From: Shewanella phaeophyticola
Lineage (GTDB): Bacteria; Pseudomonadota; Gammaproteobacteria; Enterobacterales; Shewanellaceae
DNA length: 64,000 nucleotides
Reading direction: 5' to 3'
Assembly (NCBI RefSeq): GCF_025398315.1
Contig: NZ_JAODOQ010000001.1
Coordinates: 3,658,001 to 3,722,000 of the forward strand
This document shows positions 35,978 through 46,580 of the stretch, in pieces; position 1 is the first letter of the stretch; the number at the start of each line of letters is the position of its first letter. The position numbers and the translations under genes are program-made. Below the pieces are notes generated by a model, which was not told the DNA's origin, ran no database searches, and saw only the letters and a program-made list of their open reading frames with translations.

Positions 35978-36514
35978 ATGAAGGTGATTACCGAAACACC
36001 AAGATTGATTATTCGAGAATTTACCCTTGAAGATGCCCCCGCAGTATTGCACTTTAATACCCCGGAGCAAGTGAATCGATATACTGGCGATGCAGGCGTG
36101 TGTAACACGTTAACCGATGCCGAAAACATCATCCGCAATATTTGGCTGGTAGAATACAAGCAATACGGTTTTGGCCGCTGGGCAGTCGTCGTAAAAGACA
36201 CCAATACTGTGATTGGTTTTTGCGGCTTTAAGAATGAAACCCGCATTAATGCGGTCGATATAGGCTATCGTTTACACCCCGATTATTGGGGGATTGGTTT
36301 GGCTACCGAAGCCAACCAAGCTTGTATTGATTATGCCAAAAAGCACATGGATTTAGACATTGTTTATGCTGATGTGGTTGACGCCAATAGTGGTTCAATT
36401 AATGTGGTAACTAAGTTGGGTATGGTTTATCACTCACAGTATCAAGAAGGCGAATTTAATGTTAATCGGTATGCTATTTCACTCAAAACTGGCGGATCAG
36501 TAGATAACCCTTAG
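35978..36514 (+). CDS. GNAT-family N-acetyltransferase, RimJ-like
   Basis: A 178-residue GNAT protein. TPRLIIREFTLEDAPAVLHF is the standard N-terminal strand of the RimJ/RimL-type branch. VDIGYRLHPDYWGIGLATEA contains the acetyl-CoA-binding R/Q-x2-G-x-G/A-like motif, and NSGSINVVTKLGM the C-terminal part. The substrate is unknown. It is divergent from the M20 peptidase and followed by a terminator. Confidence 0.86.
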   Translation: MKVITETPRLIIREFTLEDAPAVLHFNTPEQVNRYTGDAGVCNTLTDAENIIRNIWLVEYKQYGFGRWAVVVKDTNTVIGFCGFKNETRINAVDIGYRLHPDYWGIGLATEANQACIDYAKKHMDLDIVYADVVDANSGSINVVTKLGMVYHSQYQEGEFNVNRYAISLKTGGSVDNP

Positions 36515-36566
36515 TCGAAATACTCTGCGACGATTAAGCCATTAAAATCGTATATATTCTTTAATA

Positions 36567-36601
36567 AAAAATCCCTTAACAACCTGGTTATTAAGGGTTT
36601 T
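36567..36601 (+). terminator. Intrinsic terminator
   Basis: AAAAAATCCCTTAA-CAACCTGG-TTATTAAGGGTTTTT; it serves the GNAT gene and lies just past the hcr stop on the opposite strand. Confidence 0.88.
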
Positions 36602-36623
36602 TAGCATTGACTATGCACTAAAG

Positions 36624-37820
36624 TTACATTTTGAGCTGCACATCCGAGGTAATTTTAGTTGAACAGGCCAACACAAAACCGGCGGCAATTTCGTCTTCGG
36701 TCAAGTTCATTGTACTTGTCGACTGAGTCGTCCCCGATACAACCTGACATTTACACGCACCACATACGCCAGAGCGACACGCGGCAATAATCGGTAACTT
36801 TTCAGACTCAATACCATCCAATAAGGTTTGATCGCCCGTTAATGGAATGTCTTTATCGCCAATGCTCAACATAAATTGTTCAGTTGATGGATTACTTTCC
36901 AGCGCCGCTTTCACGCCCATTGCACTGCTGTCACCAAAGCTTTCTTGATTAAACTGACTCATATCGAAATCAGCCGCTTGTAACAGTAGTTTTACGTCGG
37001 CCATATACGATTCTGGGCCACACACAAATACCGTGCGTTGTTGATAATCCGGGACTAATTTAATTAAGCTTTCTAAGTTTAAGCGCCCAATGCCAAACCC
37101 CGTACCAGCATGCTTATCAGTGAGCATTTGGCTGTTGTCATCTGACTTAAGCATATAATTAAGATTGAACTTTTGGCTGCGTGATGCCATTGACGCCATT
37201 GAATCGGCAAACATAACGTCATTAACCGTTTTTGCACTGTGTACAAAGGCAATATCACTGTTTGTGGTAGTATCGCAAAGCCAGCGCGACATAGAATGCA
37301 TTGGTGTAACACCGCAACCTGCACTTAAAAACAAATACTTGTCGGCAACAATGTCGACGAGGTTAAACACCCCATCAGGTGCCGTCACCGTGACCTCATC
37401 ACCCACGTTTAAGGTATCGGCTAAATAATTAGACACTACACCATTGGTGATTCTTTTAACCGTAACAACCAAAGAGAAAGGTCGCGAAGGAGAAGATGAG
37501 ATAGTGTAACTGCGGTAAACTTTGTCGCCATTAATGTCGAGTTTAAAGGTAATAAACTGACCTGGTTTAAAATTAAATTTAACCGGTGTTAACCCCTGAA
37601 ACCGAAAACTCACCACATTGTGGGTTTCATTCCATTTTTCAACACAGCGCAGTTGTACTTCACCACGTTGCCAGCTGTCGGCAGCTAAAAGAGCCTCTGG
37701 GCTTGTCTGAGCAACGGGTTCAACTTTTGGCGGTGCCTCACTGACAGGAGTAAGTGATTTAGCCGCTTGGGCAGAAAGTGCTTGAGAAAAAGAAAAACCA
37801 ACAGAGGGAGTTGTACTCAT
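36624..37820 (-). CDS. hcr: NADH oxidoreductase for the hybrid-cluster protein
   Basis: A 398-residue flavoprotein: an N-terminal extension of about 50 residues, then an FAD domain (KPGQFITFKL, RSYTISSSPS). An NAD domain (FLSAGCGVTPMHSMSRW, VFVCGPESYM) and a C-terminal plant-type 2Fe-2S ferredoxin domain (AACRSGVCGACKCQVVSG...C) follow. This is the Hcr architecture, passing electrons from NADH to Hcp. It lies 114 bases downstream of hcp on the same strand, so it is an hcp-hcr operon for nitric oxide / nitrosative stress under anaerobiosis. Confidence 0.92.
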   Translation of the reverse strand: MSTTPSVGFSFSQALSAQAAKSLTPVSEAPPKVEPVAQTSPEALLAADSWQRGEVQLRCVEKWNETHNVVSFRFQGLTPVKFNFKPGQFITFKLDINGDKVYRSYTISSSPSRPFSLVVTVKRITNGVVSNYLADTLNVGDEVTVTAPDGVFNLVDIVADKYLFLSAGCGVTPMHSMSRWLCDTTTNSDIAFVHSAKTVNDVMFADSMASMASRSQKFNLNYMLKSDDNSQMLTDKHAGTGFGIGRLNLESLIKLVPDYQQRTVFVCGPESYMADVKLLLQAADFDMSQFNQESFGDSSAMGVKAALESNPSTEQFMLSIGDKDIPLTGDQTLLDGIESEKLPIIAACRSGVCGACKCQVVSGTTQSTSTMNLTEDEIAAGFVLACSTKITSDVQLKM

Positions 37821-37934
37821 TTTGATACCTTTATTGCAGTAAACAAGAGAGGTGGCGATAAGGGCAATGCCATATCGCCTTTAATCATTATCGTGCATAT
37901 ACGCTTAACGTAAATGCACGATTTTTATGGCTGA

Positions 37935-39593
37935 TTATGCCACTTTCATCATTGCTTTTAAGTCTGACTCAACATCAGTTGTGCCGCGCAAACCAAATTG
38001 TTGCTCTAAAATGCTCATTAGGTTGTCAGATAAAAACGCAGGAGCTGTAGGCTCTGTACGAATGTTTTTCACCCCAAGAGAAAGCAAGGTTAACAACACC
38101 ACAATCGCTTTTTGCTCAAACCATGACAACACTAGGCTCAACGGTAAATCGTTAAGGTCACACTCAAAAATATCTTTTAACGCTAACGCTAACTGAATCG
38201 CTGAGTAAGCATCGTTACATTGACCTACATCTAATAAACGTGGCACACCATTGATGTCGCCAAATTCCAATTTATTGAATTTGTACTTGCCACAGCCTAA
38301 GGTCAAAATAATTGAATCATCAGGCACAGACTTAGCTAAATCGGTAAAGTAGCTACGCTCAGCTTTGTCGCCGTCACAACCACCAATTAAGAAAAAATGC
38401 TTAATTGAACCGTTTTTAACGTTTTCAACTACCGTTGGTGCTGCTGCCATTAAGGCATTGCGCGCAAAACCAATGGTGATCATGTGTGGAATTTCATCAT
38501 AAGCAAAGCCTTCAAGTTCAAGTGCTTTGTTAATCACTTCGCTAAAGTCTTCACCTTCAATATGAGTCACACCAGGCCAGCCCACAATGCTACGAGTGAA
38601 GATACGGTCAGAGTATTCGCCTACATTTGGATCAATAATACAGTTTGATGTCATCACCACGGCACCAGGGAAGGTACCAAATTCTTTTTGCTGGTTTTGC
38701 CAAGCGCTACCGTAGTTACCCACTAAATGCGGGTACTTTTTAAAGGCTGGATACGCCAATGCAGGTAACATTTCGCCATGGGTAAATACATTAATGCCCT
38801 TACCTGCGGTTTGCTCAAGAATAAGCTCTAAGTCTTTCATGTCATGGCCAGACACTAAAATTGCCTTACCTTTAACAGACTTGGTATTGACTTGTGTTGG
38901 TTCTGGGTGACCAAATGCAGTGGTTTCGCCTAAATCTAACATCGCCATAATGCGATAGTTTAATTGGCCAATTTGCATTGCAGTAGCAAATAACTTGTCG
39001 GCATCTACTGAGTCTTCACCTAAAAATGCCATAATTTGATGGAACTCAGCCGCAACATCAACATCAGTTTGGTCAAGTACGCGTGCATGCTCCATATAAG
39101 CTGCTGCGCCTTTTAAGCCATACAAACATAATAGGCGTAAACCTAAAATATCTTCATGCACTTCACCGCGATTAAGTAAGGCCACTGGCGCTTGAGCTAA
39201 AATTTCAGGCTTAGAAGTGGCAAGTAATAATTCGCCTTGAGCGCTCACCATTTCAGGTTCAACACCCTTGCCTTTGCATGCTGCAATGTAAGCCGCTTTT
39301 AATTGGTCACGATAAGTTTGCGCCTGATAGGCGTAATCAATTAAGCGTTCATCATCGAAGTTTACGTTAGTTAACGTGGCAAAAAAGGCTTTCGGGACAA
39401 ATGCATCAATCTCGCTATCTACAATATCAAACTCACGCGCTTTAATTGCATATGCTGATACGCCTTGCAGCATATAGATTAATAAATCTTGAATATCAGA
39501 CGTTGACGCCAACTTGCCACACATACCTTGCGAGTAACTACAGCCGTTGCCTGCTGGTGTTCTAATGGTTTGCTCACATTGCACACAAAACAT
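37935..39593 (-). CDS. hcp: Hybrid-cluster protein (hydroxylamine / NO reductase)
   Basis: The start at 39593 gives [20 protein letters not shown], identical in pattern to class II Hcp with its N-terminal cysteine cluster; the ORF has five extra upstream codons. The hybrid-cluster ligands are in [41 protein letters not shown] and [11 protein letters not shown]. The length (552) is right for the family. It reduces NO or hydroxylamine and mediates protein S-nitrosylation in E. coli. An NsrR-like palindrome lies 25 bases upstream of the start. Confidence 0.95.
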   Translation of the reverse strand: MFCVQCEQTIRTPAGNGCSYSQGMCGKLASTSDIQDLLIYMLQGVSAYAIKAREFDIVDSEIDAFVPKAFFATLTNVNFDDERLIDYAYQAQTYRDQLKAAYIAACKGKGVEPEMVSAQGELLLATSKPEILAQAPVALLNRGEVHEDILGLRLLCLYGLKGAAAYMEHARVLDQTDVDVAAEFHQIMAFLGEDSVDADKLFATAMQIGQLNYRIMAMLDLGETTAFGHPEPTQVNTKSVKGKAILVSGHDMKDLELILEQTAGKGINVFTHGEMLPALAYPAFKKYPHLVGNYGSAWQNQQKEFGTFPGAVVMTSNCIIDPNVGEYSDRIFTRSIVGWPGVTHIEGEDFSEVINKALELEGFAYDEIPHMITIGFARNALMAAAPTVVENVKNGSIKHFFLIGGCDGDKAERSYFTDLAKSVPDDSIILTLGCGKYKFNKLEFGDINGVPRLLDVGQCNDAYSAIQLALALKDIFECDLNDLPLSLVLSWFEQKAIVVLLTLLSLGVKNIRTEPTAPAFLSDNLMSILEQQFGLRGTTDVESDLKAMMKVA

Positions 39594-39617
39594 AACTCTA
39601 CTCCTCAAAATTAAATC

Positions 39618-39636
39618 ATGTATAAATTTTACATGT
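39618..39636 (-). promoter_or_regulatory. NsrR-like palindrome upstream of hcp
   Basis: CATGTATAAATTTTACATG is a near-perfect palindrome matching the A/T-rich ATGYATTT-type NsrR operator. Hcp is a classic NsrR target. The nsrR gene itself is not in the window. Confidence 0.6.
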
Positions 39637-39892
39637 TATGAGACAGTTTACTCTTTACTCCGTAAATCAAAACCGCTTTTTAATATCAATGTTGCGTTTT
39701 ATGAGCTAAATCACCTTAAGAGATTGCTAATGTAAATAACCATATTAACCCATATAAAACCGTTCAAATACCCATCAATACGGCGCTTTTACCGACTAAC
39801 TAAACGATTAAATTGCCCCTAAAATAGTTTCCTTTTATTGATTAAAAGCACGTAGAATTATCAAATTACAGACTTTAGATCAGGATGAATAG

Positions 39893-40567
39893 ATGAAAAC
39901 CAAACTCAACGCGATAGCATCTGCTCTATTTTTATTACTGGCTCCAGCTGCAATGGCAGCCGATGTTGCAGTGATAACCTTAGAAAATGGCGCCAATGTT
40001 CGCTTAAAAGATGACTTCACCTGGGAATACATCATCACCGAAACTGTCGCGCAGCCGGCAACAAATCAAGTTCCAGCAGTCGCAACCGAGGTTGTCGATG
40101 CATCGATGCCAAACGTTAGCGCAACCGCAACCCAACAAAGCAGTGCAGAAACGACTGCTGTGACTACTGTATTGGCCACCACGGCAGCAGACACCACAAC
40201 TCGACTAACCGCAACCGCATTGGCACAACCAGGGTTATTGCGCAGCACAGCAAAAGATGGCATTAAAATCACCCTAGCTGACACCCAATGGAAAGACAAT
40301 GAATTGGGGCTTATCTTTGATTTTGACAGCACCAGTGACGAGCATGTCACGGTGGTAAATGTTGAAGCCAGTTTCTTTAATGACCAAGGCAGCTTAATCA
40401 AAACCGAAACCATAGAAGCATGGGAAGCCATTTTCCGTATGCCTGAAACCTATTTGCGTAAAGGCCAGCACCGCCAATCGCCAGTATTGTGGGTAGAAGG
40501 TATTAACAAACAGCAATGGCAACAACAGCTCATCAGCTTAAAAATTGTTGAGATTGAATCACGCTAA
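39893..40567 (+). CDS. Exported DUF3157-like protein
   Basis: A 224-residue protein with a signal peptide (AIASALFLLLAPAAMAA). A short domain VITLENGANVRLKDDFTWEY follows, then an Ala/Thr-rich low-complexity linker (residues about 55-110) and a C-terminal domain. That domain reads IKITLADTQWKDNELGLIFD, TETIEAWEAIFRMPETYLRKG and VLWVEGINKQQW. This resembles DUF3157 of Shewanella and Vibrio, of unknown function. It is monocistronic with a clear terminator. Confidence 0.7.
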   Translation: MKTKLNAIASALFLLLAPAAMAADVAVITLENGANVRLKDDFTWEYIITETVAQPATNQVPAVATEVVDASMPNVSATATQQSSAETTAVTTVLATTAADTTTRLTATALAQPGLLRSTAKDGIKITLADTQWKDNELGLIFDFDSTSDEHVTVVNVEASFFNDQGSLIKTETIEAWEAIFRMPETYLRKGQHRQSPVLWVEGINKQQWQQQLISLKIVEIESR

Positions 40568-40580
40568 ATTTGTGTTAATC

Positions 40581-40619
40581 AAAAGCCCAGATGAAATAGT
40601 ATTTCACCTGGGCTTTTTT
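40581..40619 (+). terminator. Intrinsic terminator
   Basis: AAAAGCCCAGATGAAATA and TATTTCACCTGGGCTTTTTT make a long stem with a T-run after the DUF3157-like gene. Confidence 0.9.
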
Positions 40620-40637
40620 AAACATCATCAAGTCATG

Positions 40638-40898
40638 CTAATTCAATAATTCATGATCTTTAGGTAACTGCTTACTTATCCACAATATCAATTTATGTTT
40701 ACGGTTAGAGCCGTCGTCTTTGTCTTCTGCTAATGGTTGTATTAGCTTATCTTGCACTAACAAACGGTAAATACATTCCACTTTATCTTTAGGAGAAATC
40801 CCCTTACCAAAATCGGCAAAACCACGTTTTTGCGCATAGCCAACTCCAATTTCCATTGCGAGCTTGAGCAATTGGTTATCATGCTTACCAGCTTTCAT
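40638..40898 (-). CDS. DUF5062-like small protein
   Basis: An 86-residue cytosolic protein: LKLAMEIGVGYAQKRGFADF, KDKVECIYRLLVQDKLIQPL and KHKLILWISKQLPKDHELLN. The pattern matches DUF5062, conserved in Shewanella and Vibrio. It is probably an all-helical or winged-helix-like fold; no function is known. It converges with the DUF3157-like gene. Confidence 0.8.
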   Translation of the reverse strand: MKAGKHDNQLLKLAMEIGVGYAQKRGFADFGKGISPKDKVECIYRLLVQDKLIQPLAEDKDDGSNRKHKLILWISKQLPKDHELLN

Positions 40899-41172
40899 CT
40901 GTTGCCCTCATCATACTTTCTATCCCTTTTAAACTACGTGAATATCTGTAAATAGCCACAATAAACCGTAAAAATTGAACAAACATCACCATTGGTAAGT
41001 TTGGTTACAAAAAATCCCTTGAGTTAATCGCATTAATCTATGACAAAACCCATAGGCTTGATAGAGTAGTATGGTGTTTACTTTTGTTTTTATTGTCACT
41101 ATTTCACGGTAACTACCACATTTGAAATAGGCTTAAAAACGTTTCAAACGGGCTAACCCCAAGGATAATTCA

Positions 41173-43330
41173 ATGCGTAAAACTCTTATTACTACTGCCG
41201 TTAGCGCGGCATTGATGCTGAGTGCATGCTCTGAGCAAGCAACAGACACAACAAAGGCAAGCCAACCCACCGCAGAGGCACCAACAACAATGACCAAAGC
41301 ACCTGCAACTGCCGACAACGCGCTATTAGTCCCAAGCCCATTACAATACATGGCACCGCAATTTGACAAGTTTAAAGCCGGTGACTTTTTACCCGCCTTT
41401 GAACAAGGCATGCAAGAGCACAAAGCTGAAATCGCGGCAATTACCAATAATACTGACGCACCAACGTTCGAAAACACCGTTGTCGCCCTTGAAAAAACCG
41501 GTGCCATTTTAGATCGTACTCAACGTGTGTTCTTCAACCTTTCGGGGTTAATTTCAGACGACAACTTCATCAGTGTTGAAGAACAGGTTGTACCTAAATT
41601 AACCGCGCACATGGACAACATCTATTTAGATGAAAAGCTGTTTGCTCGTATTCAAGCCATTTACAAAAACAAAGCGGCATTAAAAGGTGAAGACTTACGC
41701 TTAATTGAAGTCTATTACGATCGTTTTGTGCGTGCAGGCGCTGAATTATCAGCAGAAGACAAAGCGCAAATGCGTGAGCTAAACGGCGAGCTTGCTAAGC
41801 TTGAAACCAGCTTTTCACAAAACGTATTAAAATCATTTAAAGATGACGTGATTGTGGTTGAAGACAAAGCCATGCTCGACGGTTTATCAGACAATGACAT
41901 CGCATCATTAGCCGCAGCAGCAAAAGCGGCAGGCAAAACCGGTTACATGATTACCCTCGTTAACACCACCACCCAACCGCTTCTGTCTAGCCTTAAAAAC
42001 CGCGACCTACGTCAAAAGCTATGGGAAACCTCAGCTTACCGCGCTATGGACACAAACAGCCCAATTAACATCAAAATCGCTCAACTACGTGCCGAAAAAG
42101 CCAAACTATTGGGTTACCCAACATGGGCAGCTTATTCACTTGGCGATCAAATGGCTCAAAATCCAGAAGCGGTTTATGGCATTTTGGATGACTTAGCCCC
42201 TAAAGCTCTGGAAAAAGCCAAAGTCGAAGCGGCAGATATTCAAGCTGAAATCGTCAAAGACGGCAAAGACTTTACTGTAGAGCCATGGGACTCGAGCCTA
42301 CTACGCAGAAAAAGTACGCGCAGCAAAATATGACCTAGACGACAGCCAAGTTAAACCCTACTTTGAAATGAACACCGTACTCACTGACGGCCTGTTTTTT
42401 GCCATGGAAAAACTCTACGGCATTACCTTCAAGTCACGCACCGATTTACCGGTATGGCACAAAGACGTGACTGCTTATGAAATCTTTAATAAAGACGGCA
42501 GTTCACTAGGCTTGTTCTACCTTGATATGTACGCCCGTCCAGGCAAACGTGGTGGCGCATGGATGGACGAATATGTCAGCCAGTCGTTCTTACAAAATAC
42601 TAAACCAGTCGTGTATAACGCGCTTAACGTACCAAAACCTGCGCAAGGTCAACCTACCCTGTTAACCTTTGACGAAGTGAGCACTCTATTCCATGAGTTT
42701 GGCCACGCCATTCACGGTTTATACTCACAAGTTAACTACCCAAGCTTAGCCGGAACAAAAACGGCACGTGATTTTGTTGAGTTTCCATCACAAGCCAACG
42801 AAGACTGGAGTATCGACCCTGCCGTGCTAGCAAACTACGCTAAGCACTACCAAACTGGCGAGCCGATTCCTGCTGAGTTACTGGCGAAAGTATTAAAAGC
42901 TCACACCTTTAACCAAGGGTTTGGCACCGTTGAATACCTCGCTGCTGCACTGCTTGATATGGAATGGCACTCAATTCCTGCTGGCACTGAAATTACCGAT
43001 GTTGCCGCCTTTGAAAAACAAGCATTGGCAAAGCACGGTTTAGACTACGACTCAATCGCACCGCGTTATAAAACCACCTACTTTAGCCACAGCTTCGGCG
43101 GCGGTTATGCTGCTGGTTACTACGCCTACCTTTGGACCGAAGTGTTTGCAGCAGATGCGTTTGCACACATGATGGCGCACGGTGGATTAACTCAAGAGAA
43201 CGGCCAAAAATACCGCGACACCGTATTGTCAAAAGGTAACAGTCAGGATCTTATGCAAAGCTACATCGACTTTGCCGGTAAAAAACCCTCAACTGACGCA
43301 TTATTAAAACGTCGTGGTTTAGTGCACTAA
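41173..43330 (+). pseudogene. dcp: M3-family oligopeptidase (Dcp-like) lipoprotein, broken by one frameshift
   Basis: Read through, about 719 residues: a lipoprotein signal (AVSAALMLSACSEQ) and an M3 helical N-domain. The zinc catalytic site is FHEFGHAIHG (HExxH-type HEFGH), and the downstream FGTVEYLAAALLDMEWH and SHSFGGGYAAGYYAYLWTEVF motifs are typical of dipeptidyl carboxypeptidases. The frame changes near 42291-42296, where EPWD should be followed by WAYYAEKVRAAKYDL and instead reads CTCGAGCC. One inserted base plus substitution explains it. It would trim C-terminal dipeptides in the periplasm. The lesion may be a sequence error. Confidence 0.87.
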
Positions 43331-43573
43331 GCACGATTTGTTTCGCAACCTCTGCAGCTGAATCCATTTGGCAGTAGAGGTTGCTCACAAACACAACAGA
43401 ACGCAGCAAAGCAAAACAGCGATAGAAACATCACGCTAAAACGCATAGAAAGAATAAAAAGAGTAAAAATCACCCAAACGCAGCCCTTTTTGAGCGATAT
43501 TGCACATTTGTTGCGCCATCGCACGCTTCAAGGCTTTACATTTTTGTGAATACCCTTATTATTCACCGCGTTC

Positions 43574-43663
43574 GGAGGGATGGCAGAGTGGTCGAATGCA
43601 CCGGTCTTGAAAACCGGCAACGGTTTATCCCGTTCTAGGGTTCAAATCCCTATCCCTCCGCCA
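43574..43663 (+). tRNA. tRNA-Ser(TGA)
   Basis: A class II tRNA with a long variable arm. The acceptor stem is GGAGGGA / TCCCTCC, with D-arm TGGCAGAGTGGTCGAATGCA and anticodon loop CTTGAAA giving TGA. The T-arm is GGGTTCAAATCCC, and an encoded CCA follows discriminator G. It reads UCA codons (and UCG/UCU/UCC by wobble). Confidence 0.97.
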
Positions 43664-43676
43664 CATTCAACAAAAA

Positions 43677-43706
43677 AGCCTCATCAGAAATGATGGGGCT
43701 TCTTTG
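43677..43706 (+). terminator. Intrinsic terminator of the tRNA gene
   Basis: AGCCTCATC and GATGGGGCT form the stem (with a G-T pair), followed by TCTTTG. Confidence 0.7.
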
Positions 43707-43727
43707 TATTTGTAACATTTGAACCTA

Positions 43728-44013
43728 AGGGTTCCTGTTTATCAAAGATCGCTATCCCTCCACAAGATACAAGACCAAATGCAAAATCGACAAATTTAAG
43801 GCCTTTTGTCTGCCGAAATTATGGGTGTTTTGATTAATTATTAATTATGGGTGTCTTAATGAATCTCATTAGGGTTCCTGTTTATCAAAGATCGCTATCC
43901 CTCCACAAGATACAAGACCAAATGCAAAATCGACAAATTTAAGGCCTTTTGTCTGCCGAAATTATGGGTGTTTTGATTAATTATTAATTATGGGTGTCTT
44001 AATGAATCTCATT
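43728..44013 (+). repeat. 143-bp tandem duplication containing a degenerate tRNA-Ser 3' tail
   Basis: Two consecutive near-identical 143-base units (43728-43870 and 43871-44013). Each begins AGGGTTC and contains CTATCCCTCCAC, resembling the T-arm and acceptor end of the neighbouring tRNA-Ser. Each also holds the ATTATGGGTGTCTTAAT motif (43844, 43987). A third motif copy follows at 44011. No gene is present. Confidence 0.85.
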
Positions 44014-44131
44014 ATGGGTGTCTTAATGAATCTCTTAATGAATCTCATCTTGATGAATCTCAATATTCGATTCATCATAAAAAATGCCAACAAAATAAAG
44101 CGGTTGGCATAATCGTTTCACTGAACATTTT

Positions 44132-46009
44132 TTACACCGAAAAGTAACCAAGTACTTGTTTTTGATTTTCCGAAAGTTGGGATAGCTCCGAAGAAGCTTG
44201 CAACGACTGATTGACAGCCGATACATTCTGTTGTACTAAATCAAATGCTTCAGTTGTACTTCGTAAAATATCATCGGTTACGCTATGCTGTTCTTGAGAT
44301 GCGGTTGCGACTAAAGCATTAATTTCTGATATTGTCTCAACGGCAACAGATATATCCTCAAAAGCAGATTTTATATCGTCAGCTAAAACTACAGATTGCT
44401 CAATCAAGTCGACATTTTGCTCCATATTTGTACTGGCTTTTTCAGATTGTTTTTGCAGCCTTTCTATAATTTCTTGAATGCTTACTGTCGATTTTTGTGT
44501 CTTAGAGGCTAGATTACGCACTTCGTCTGCTACAACCGCAAAGCCTCGGCCATGCTCCCCCGCTCTCGCTGCTTCAATGGCCGCGTTTAAAGCAAGGAGA
44601 TTAGTCTGTTCTGAGATAGTATTAATAACCTCCGTTACGCTACCTATTTCTACCGCAAAGTCGTGTAACTGCCGCACCAAACTAGCAGCTTCACTAACGG
44701 AAGTATTAATATTATTGGACAATAAGATATTTTTCTCTAATGTCATCATACCTTTTGCAATATTAGTTTGTGCTTCTCTTGTCATCTCTTCCGCTTGTAT
44801 TGCTTGTTGACTGACCTCCATCGATGTAGATGACAATTCATTTATTGCTGTTGATATTTGCTCAACTTGATCTTTTTCGTGTTCAACATTATTTAATGTT
44901 TCTCCCATAACGGCTGTCAATTCTTGAGATGCAGACGCTACATTTTCTGCGATATTATGTGAGTTTTGAACCATTTCACATAATTGTTTTGACAATACAA
45001 TTAATGATGAATAAATCCCAGTCTCTTTACCATCTAACTCAATTTTTTTAGTGAGATCACCATTAGCAATACTTTTTATTATGGCAGCTATTTCTTCTGG
45101 GGCTCCCCCAACAGGAGTTAATACTAATCGATTCAATGTTACAGTTAACACGCCACCCGCGATGATGAGACTAAAAAGTCCTATTAACAGTGAATATTTT
45201 AATTGTTTATTAGCATCAGCTTCTATTACATCATCTTTAATAAAAGTTACATAATTCCAACCAACATTCTCTAAGTTATCCCAAAATGCCGTAAAATCAA
45301 CATTCGAACCATCTACTTTAGCAGTATATGATAACTCACGATTATTAGCATTGAAGTTTTTATACAGCGGGCGTTTCTCAATAATACTCTTACCTATATC
45401 ATCTGAATAAGGAGAAAATATAATTGTGTTTTCTAATGAGTAAATAATAATATCTTTCCTATCTAAAATTGAATCTAACACAGATTCCATGTAAACACTT
45501 GAAAGGATAGCAATGTCACTATTGACTTTATGAATAACACCAATAACTTGTTTACCGGTTGTCTTTGAAAGATATGGTTCTGATACAAAAAAAGTCTTCC
45601 CTTGATTAAAAACTGCATCGTAATATGAACGATTAAGGTCTTTTACATTAAACCCTAATTTAGCTCCTTCTTTAAATATACTACCGTCTTTTTTTATAGC
45701 ATAAACACCTGTACTTATACTATCTAACATATTAGAAAGCACTTTTAATTGGTTAGTAACATCATGAGAGAGTTCACCTCCATTAAAATCTGATGCAGTA
45801 ATATCAACTGAAGAAAGTATTTTTTCATAACTATTGAATTTTTCAACAAGTCTCGCTTCAACCGTAGCATTACGTTCTCGGAGTGTATCTTTTGTTAAAC
45901 TCACGCTTTCCGCGCTAAATGATATATAGCTTAATGAAGTAAGCGTTAAGATAATTAAAATAATTATGGAACTTAATACGCCTACAACTTGAAGTTTGAA
46001 TTTATTCAT
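44132..46009 (-). CDS. Methyl-accepting chemotaxis protein with Cache-type sensor
   Basis: A 625-residue chemoreceptor from ATG 46009 (the ORF extends four codons to a GTG). A transmembrane helix (about 8-30) is followed by a periplasmic Cache-like sensor with [11 protein letters not shown] and [22 protein letters not shown] second helix (about 273-295), a HAMP region ([16 protein letters not shown]) and a cytoplasmic domain follow. The conserved hairpin tip is [20 protein letters not shown] / [15 protein letters not shown]. No C-terminal CheR-tether pentapeptide is seen. The ligand is unknown. It sits in an accessory zone between inverted copies of a 17-base repeat. Confidence 0.92.
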   Translation of the reverse strand: MNKFKLQVVGVLSSIIILIILTLTSLSYISFSAESVSLTKDTLRERNATVEARLVEKFNSYEKILSSVDITASDFNGGELSHDVTNQLKVLSNMLDSISTGVYAIKKDGSIFKEGAKLGFNVKDLNRSYYDAVFNQGKTFFVSEPYLSKTTGKQVIGVIHKVNSDIAILSSVYMESVLDSILDRKDIIIYSLENTIIFSPYSDDIGKSIIEKRPLYKNFNANNRELSYTAKVDGSNVDFTAFWDNLENVGWNYVTFIKDDVIEADANKQLKYSLLIGLFSLIIAGGVLTVTLNRLVLTPVGGAPEEIAAIIKSIANGDLTKKIELDGKETGIYSSLIVLSKQLCEMVQNSHNIAENVASASQELTAVMGETLNNVEHEKDQVEQISTAINELSSTSMEVSQQAIQAEEMTREAQTNIAKGMMTLEKNILLSNNINTSVSEAASLVRQLHDFAVEIGSVTEVINTISEQTNLLALNAAIEAARAGEHGRGFAVVADEVRNLASKTQKSTVSIQEIIERLQKQSEKASTNMEQNVDLIEQSVVLADDIKSAFEDISVAVETISEINALVATASQEQHSVTDDILRSTTEAFDLVQQNVSAVNQSLQASSELSQLSENQKQVLGYFSV

Positions 46010-46021
46010 ATACAACACCAA

Positions 46022-46580
46022 CTATAAAGGTTTGACAGAAATATTAAGAGATGAGCCATGTTACATTGAAAAGCAACATTTTATCAACAAGATAGAATTA
46101 ACACCAACAACATAAAGTTATATTAATTAAAATGGGATTTCTGTGAGCTATGTTACTTATTCCAATTTTTTATATTTATAAAACTACTCGTCATACTAAA
46201 AAATACACATGCTGTTACTTAATTATTTTAAAACTGTTGTTTAAGGGTGTTTGTAAAAAGATAGTAAACATTAACTCCCAAGCCTATCTCAATATCAGTT
46301 AAATTAACAGGCAAACAATACGGCAACTTCATTAACAGCAGAGGTATAATTATCTTTAATGAATACAATTCTATTTTTATCTATTCACCTAGCACTATTC
46401 ATTGATAATAACTATAGCTATCATTATTTATATTAGAAATATTTTAATTAATAATAGGGTTTACAGTTTTCAAATAATGGATGGCTAGGTTTAATTAACA
46501 TGGCCATATATGGACGCTCCCGGTGAGTCAAGATAATACTCTGCTCACCCAGGGCGAGATCGCGAACGTTTTTCGAACAA
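46022..46580. other. AT-rich non-coding region
   Basis: About 560 bases upstream of the chemoreceptor with very high AT and no ORF of note. It is presumably promoter plus eroded DNA. The last 80 bases, after GGACGCTCCCGGTGAGTC, become GC-richer and lead into the repeat and transposase remnant. Confidence 0.4.

Noticed and set aside
43327-43524. Minus-strand ORF of 65 codons before tRNA-Ser
   Set aside because: Cysteine-rich composition with no ribosome-binding site or family pattern; probably chance.
43728-44030. Possible CRISPR array
   Set aside because: The repeats are 143-base tandem units without regular short repeats and unique spacers; no cas genes are present.
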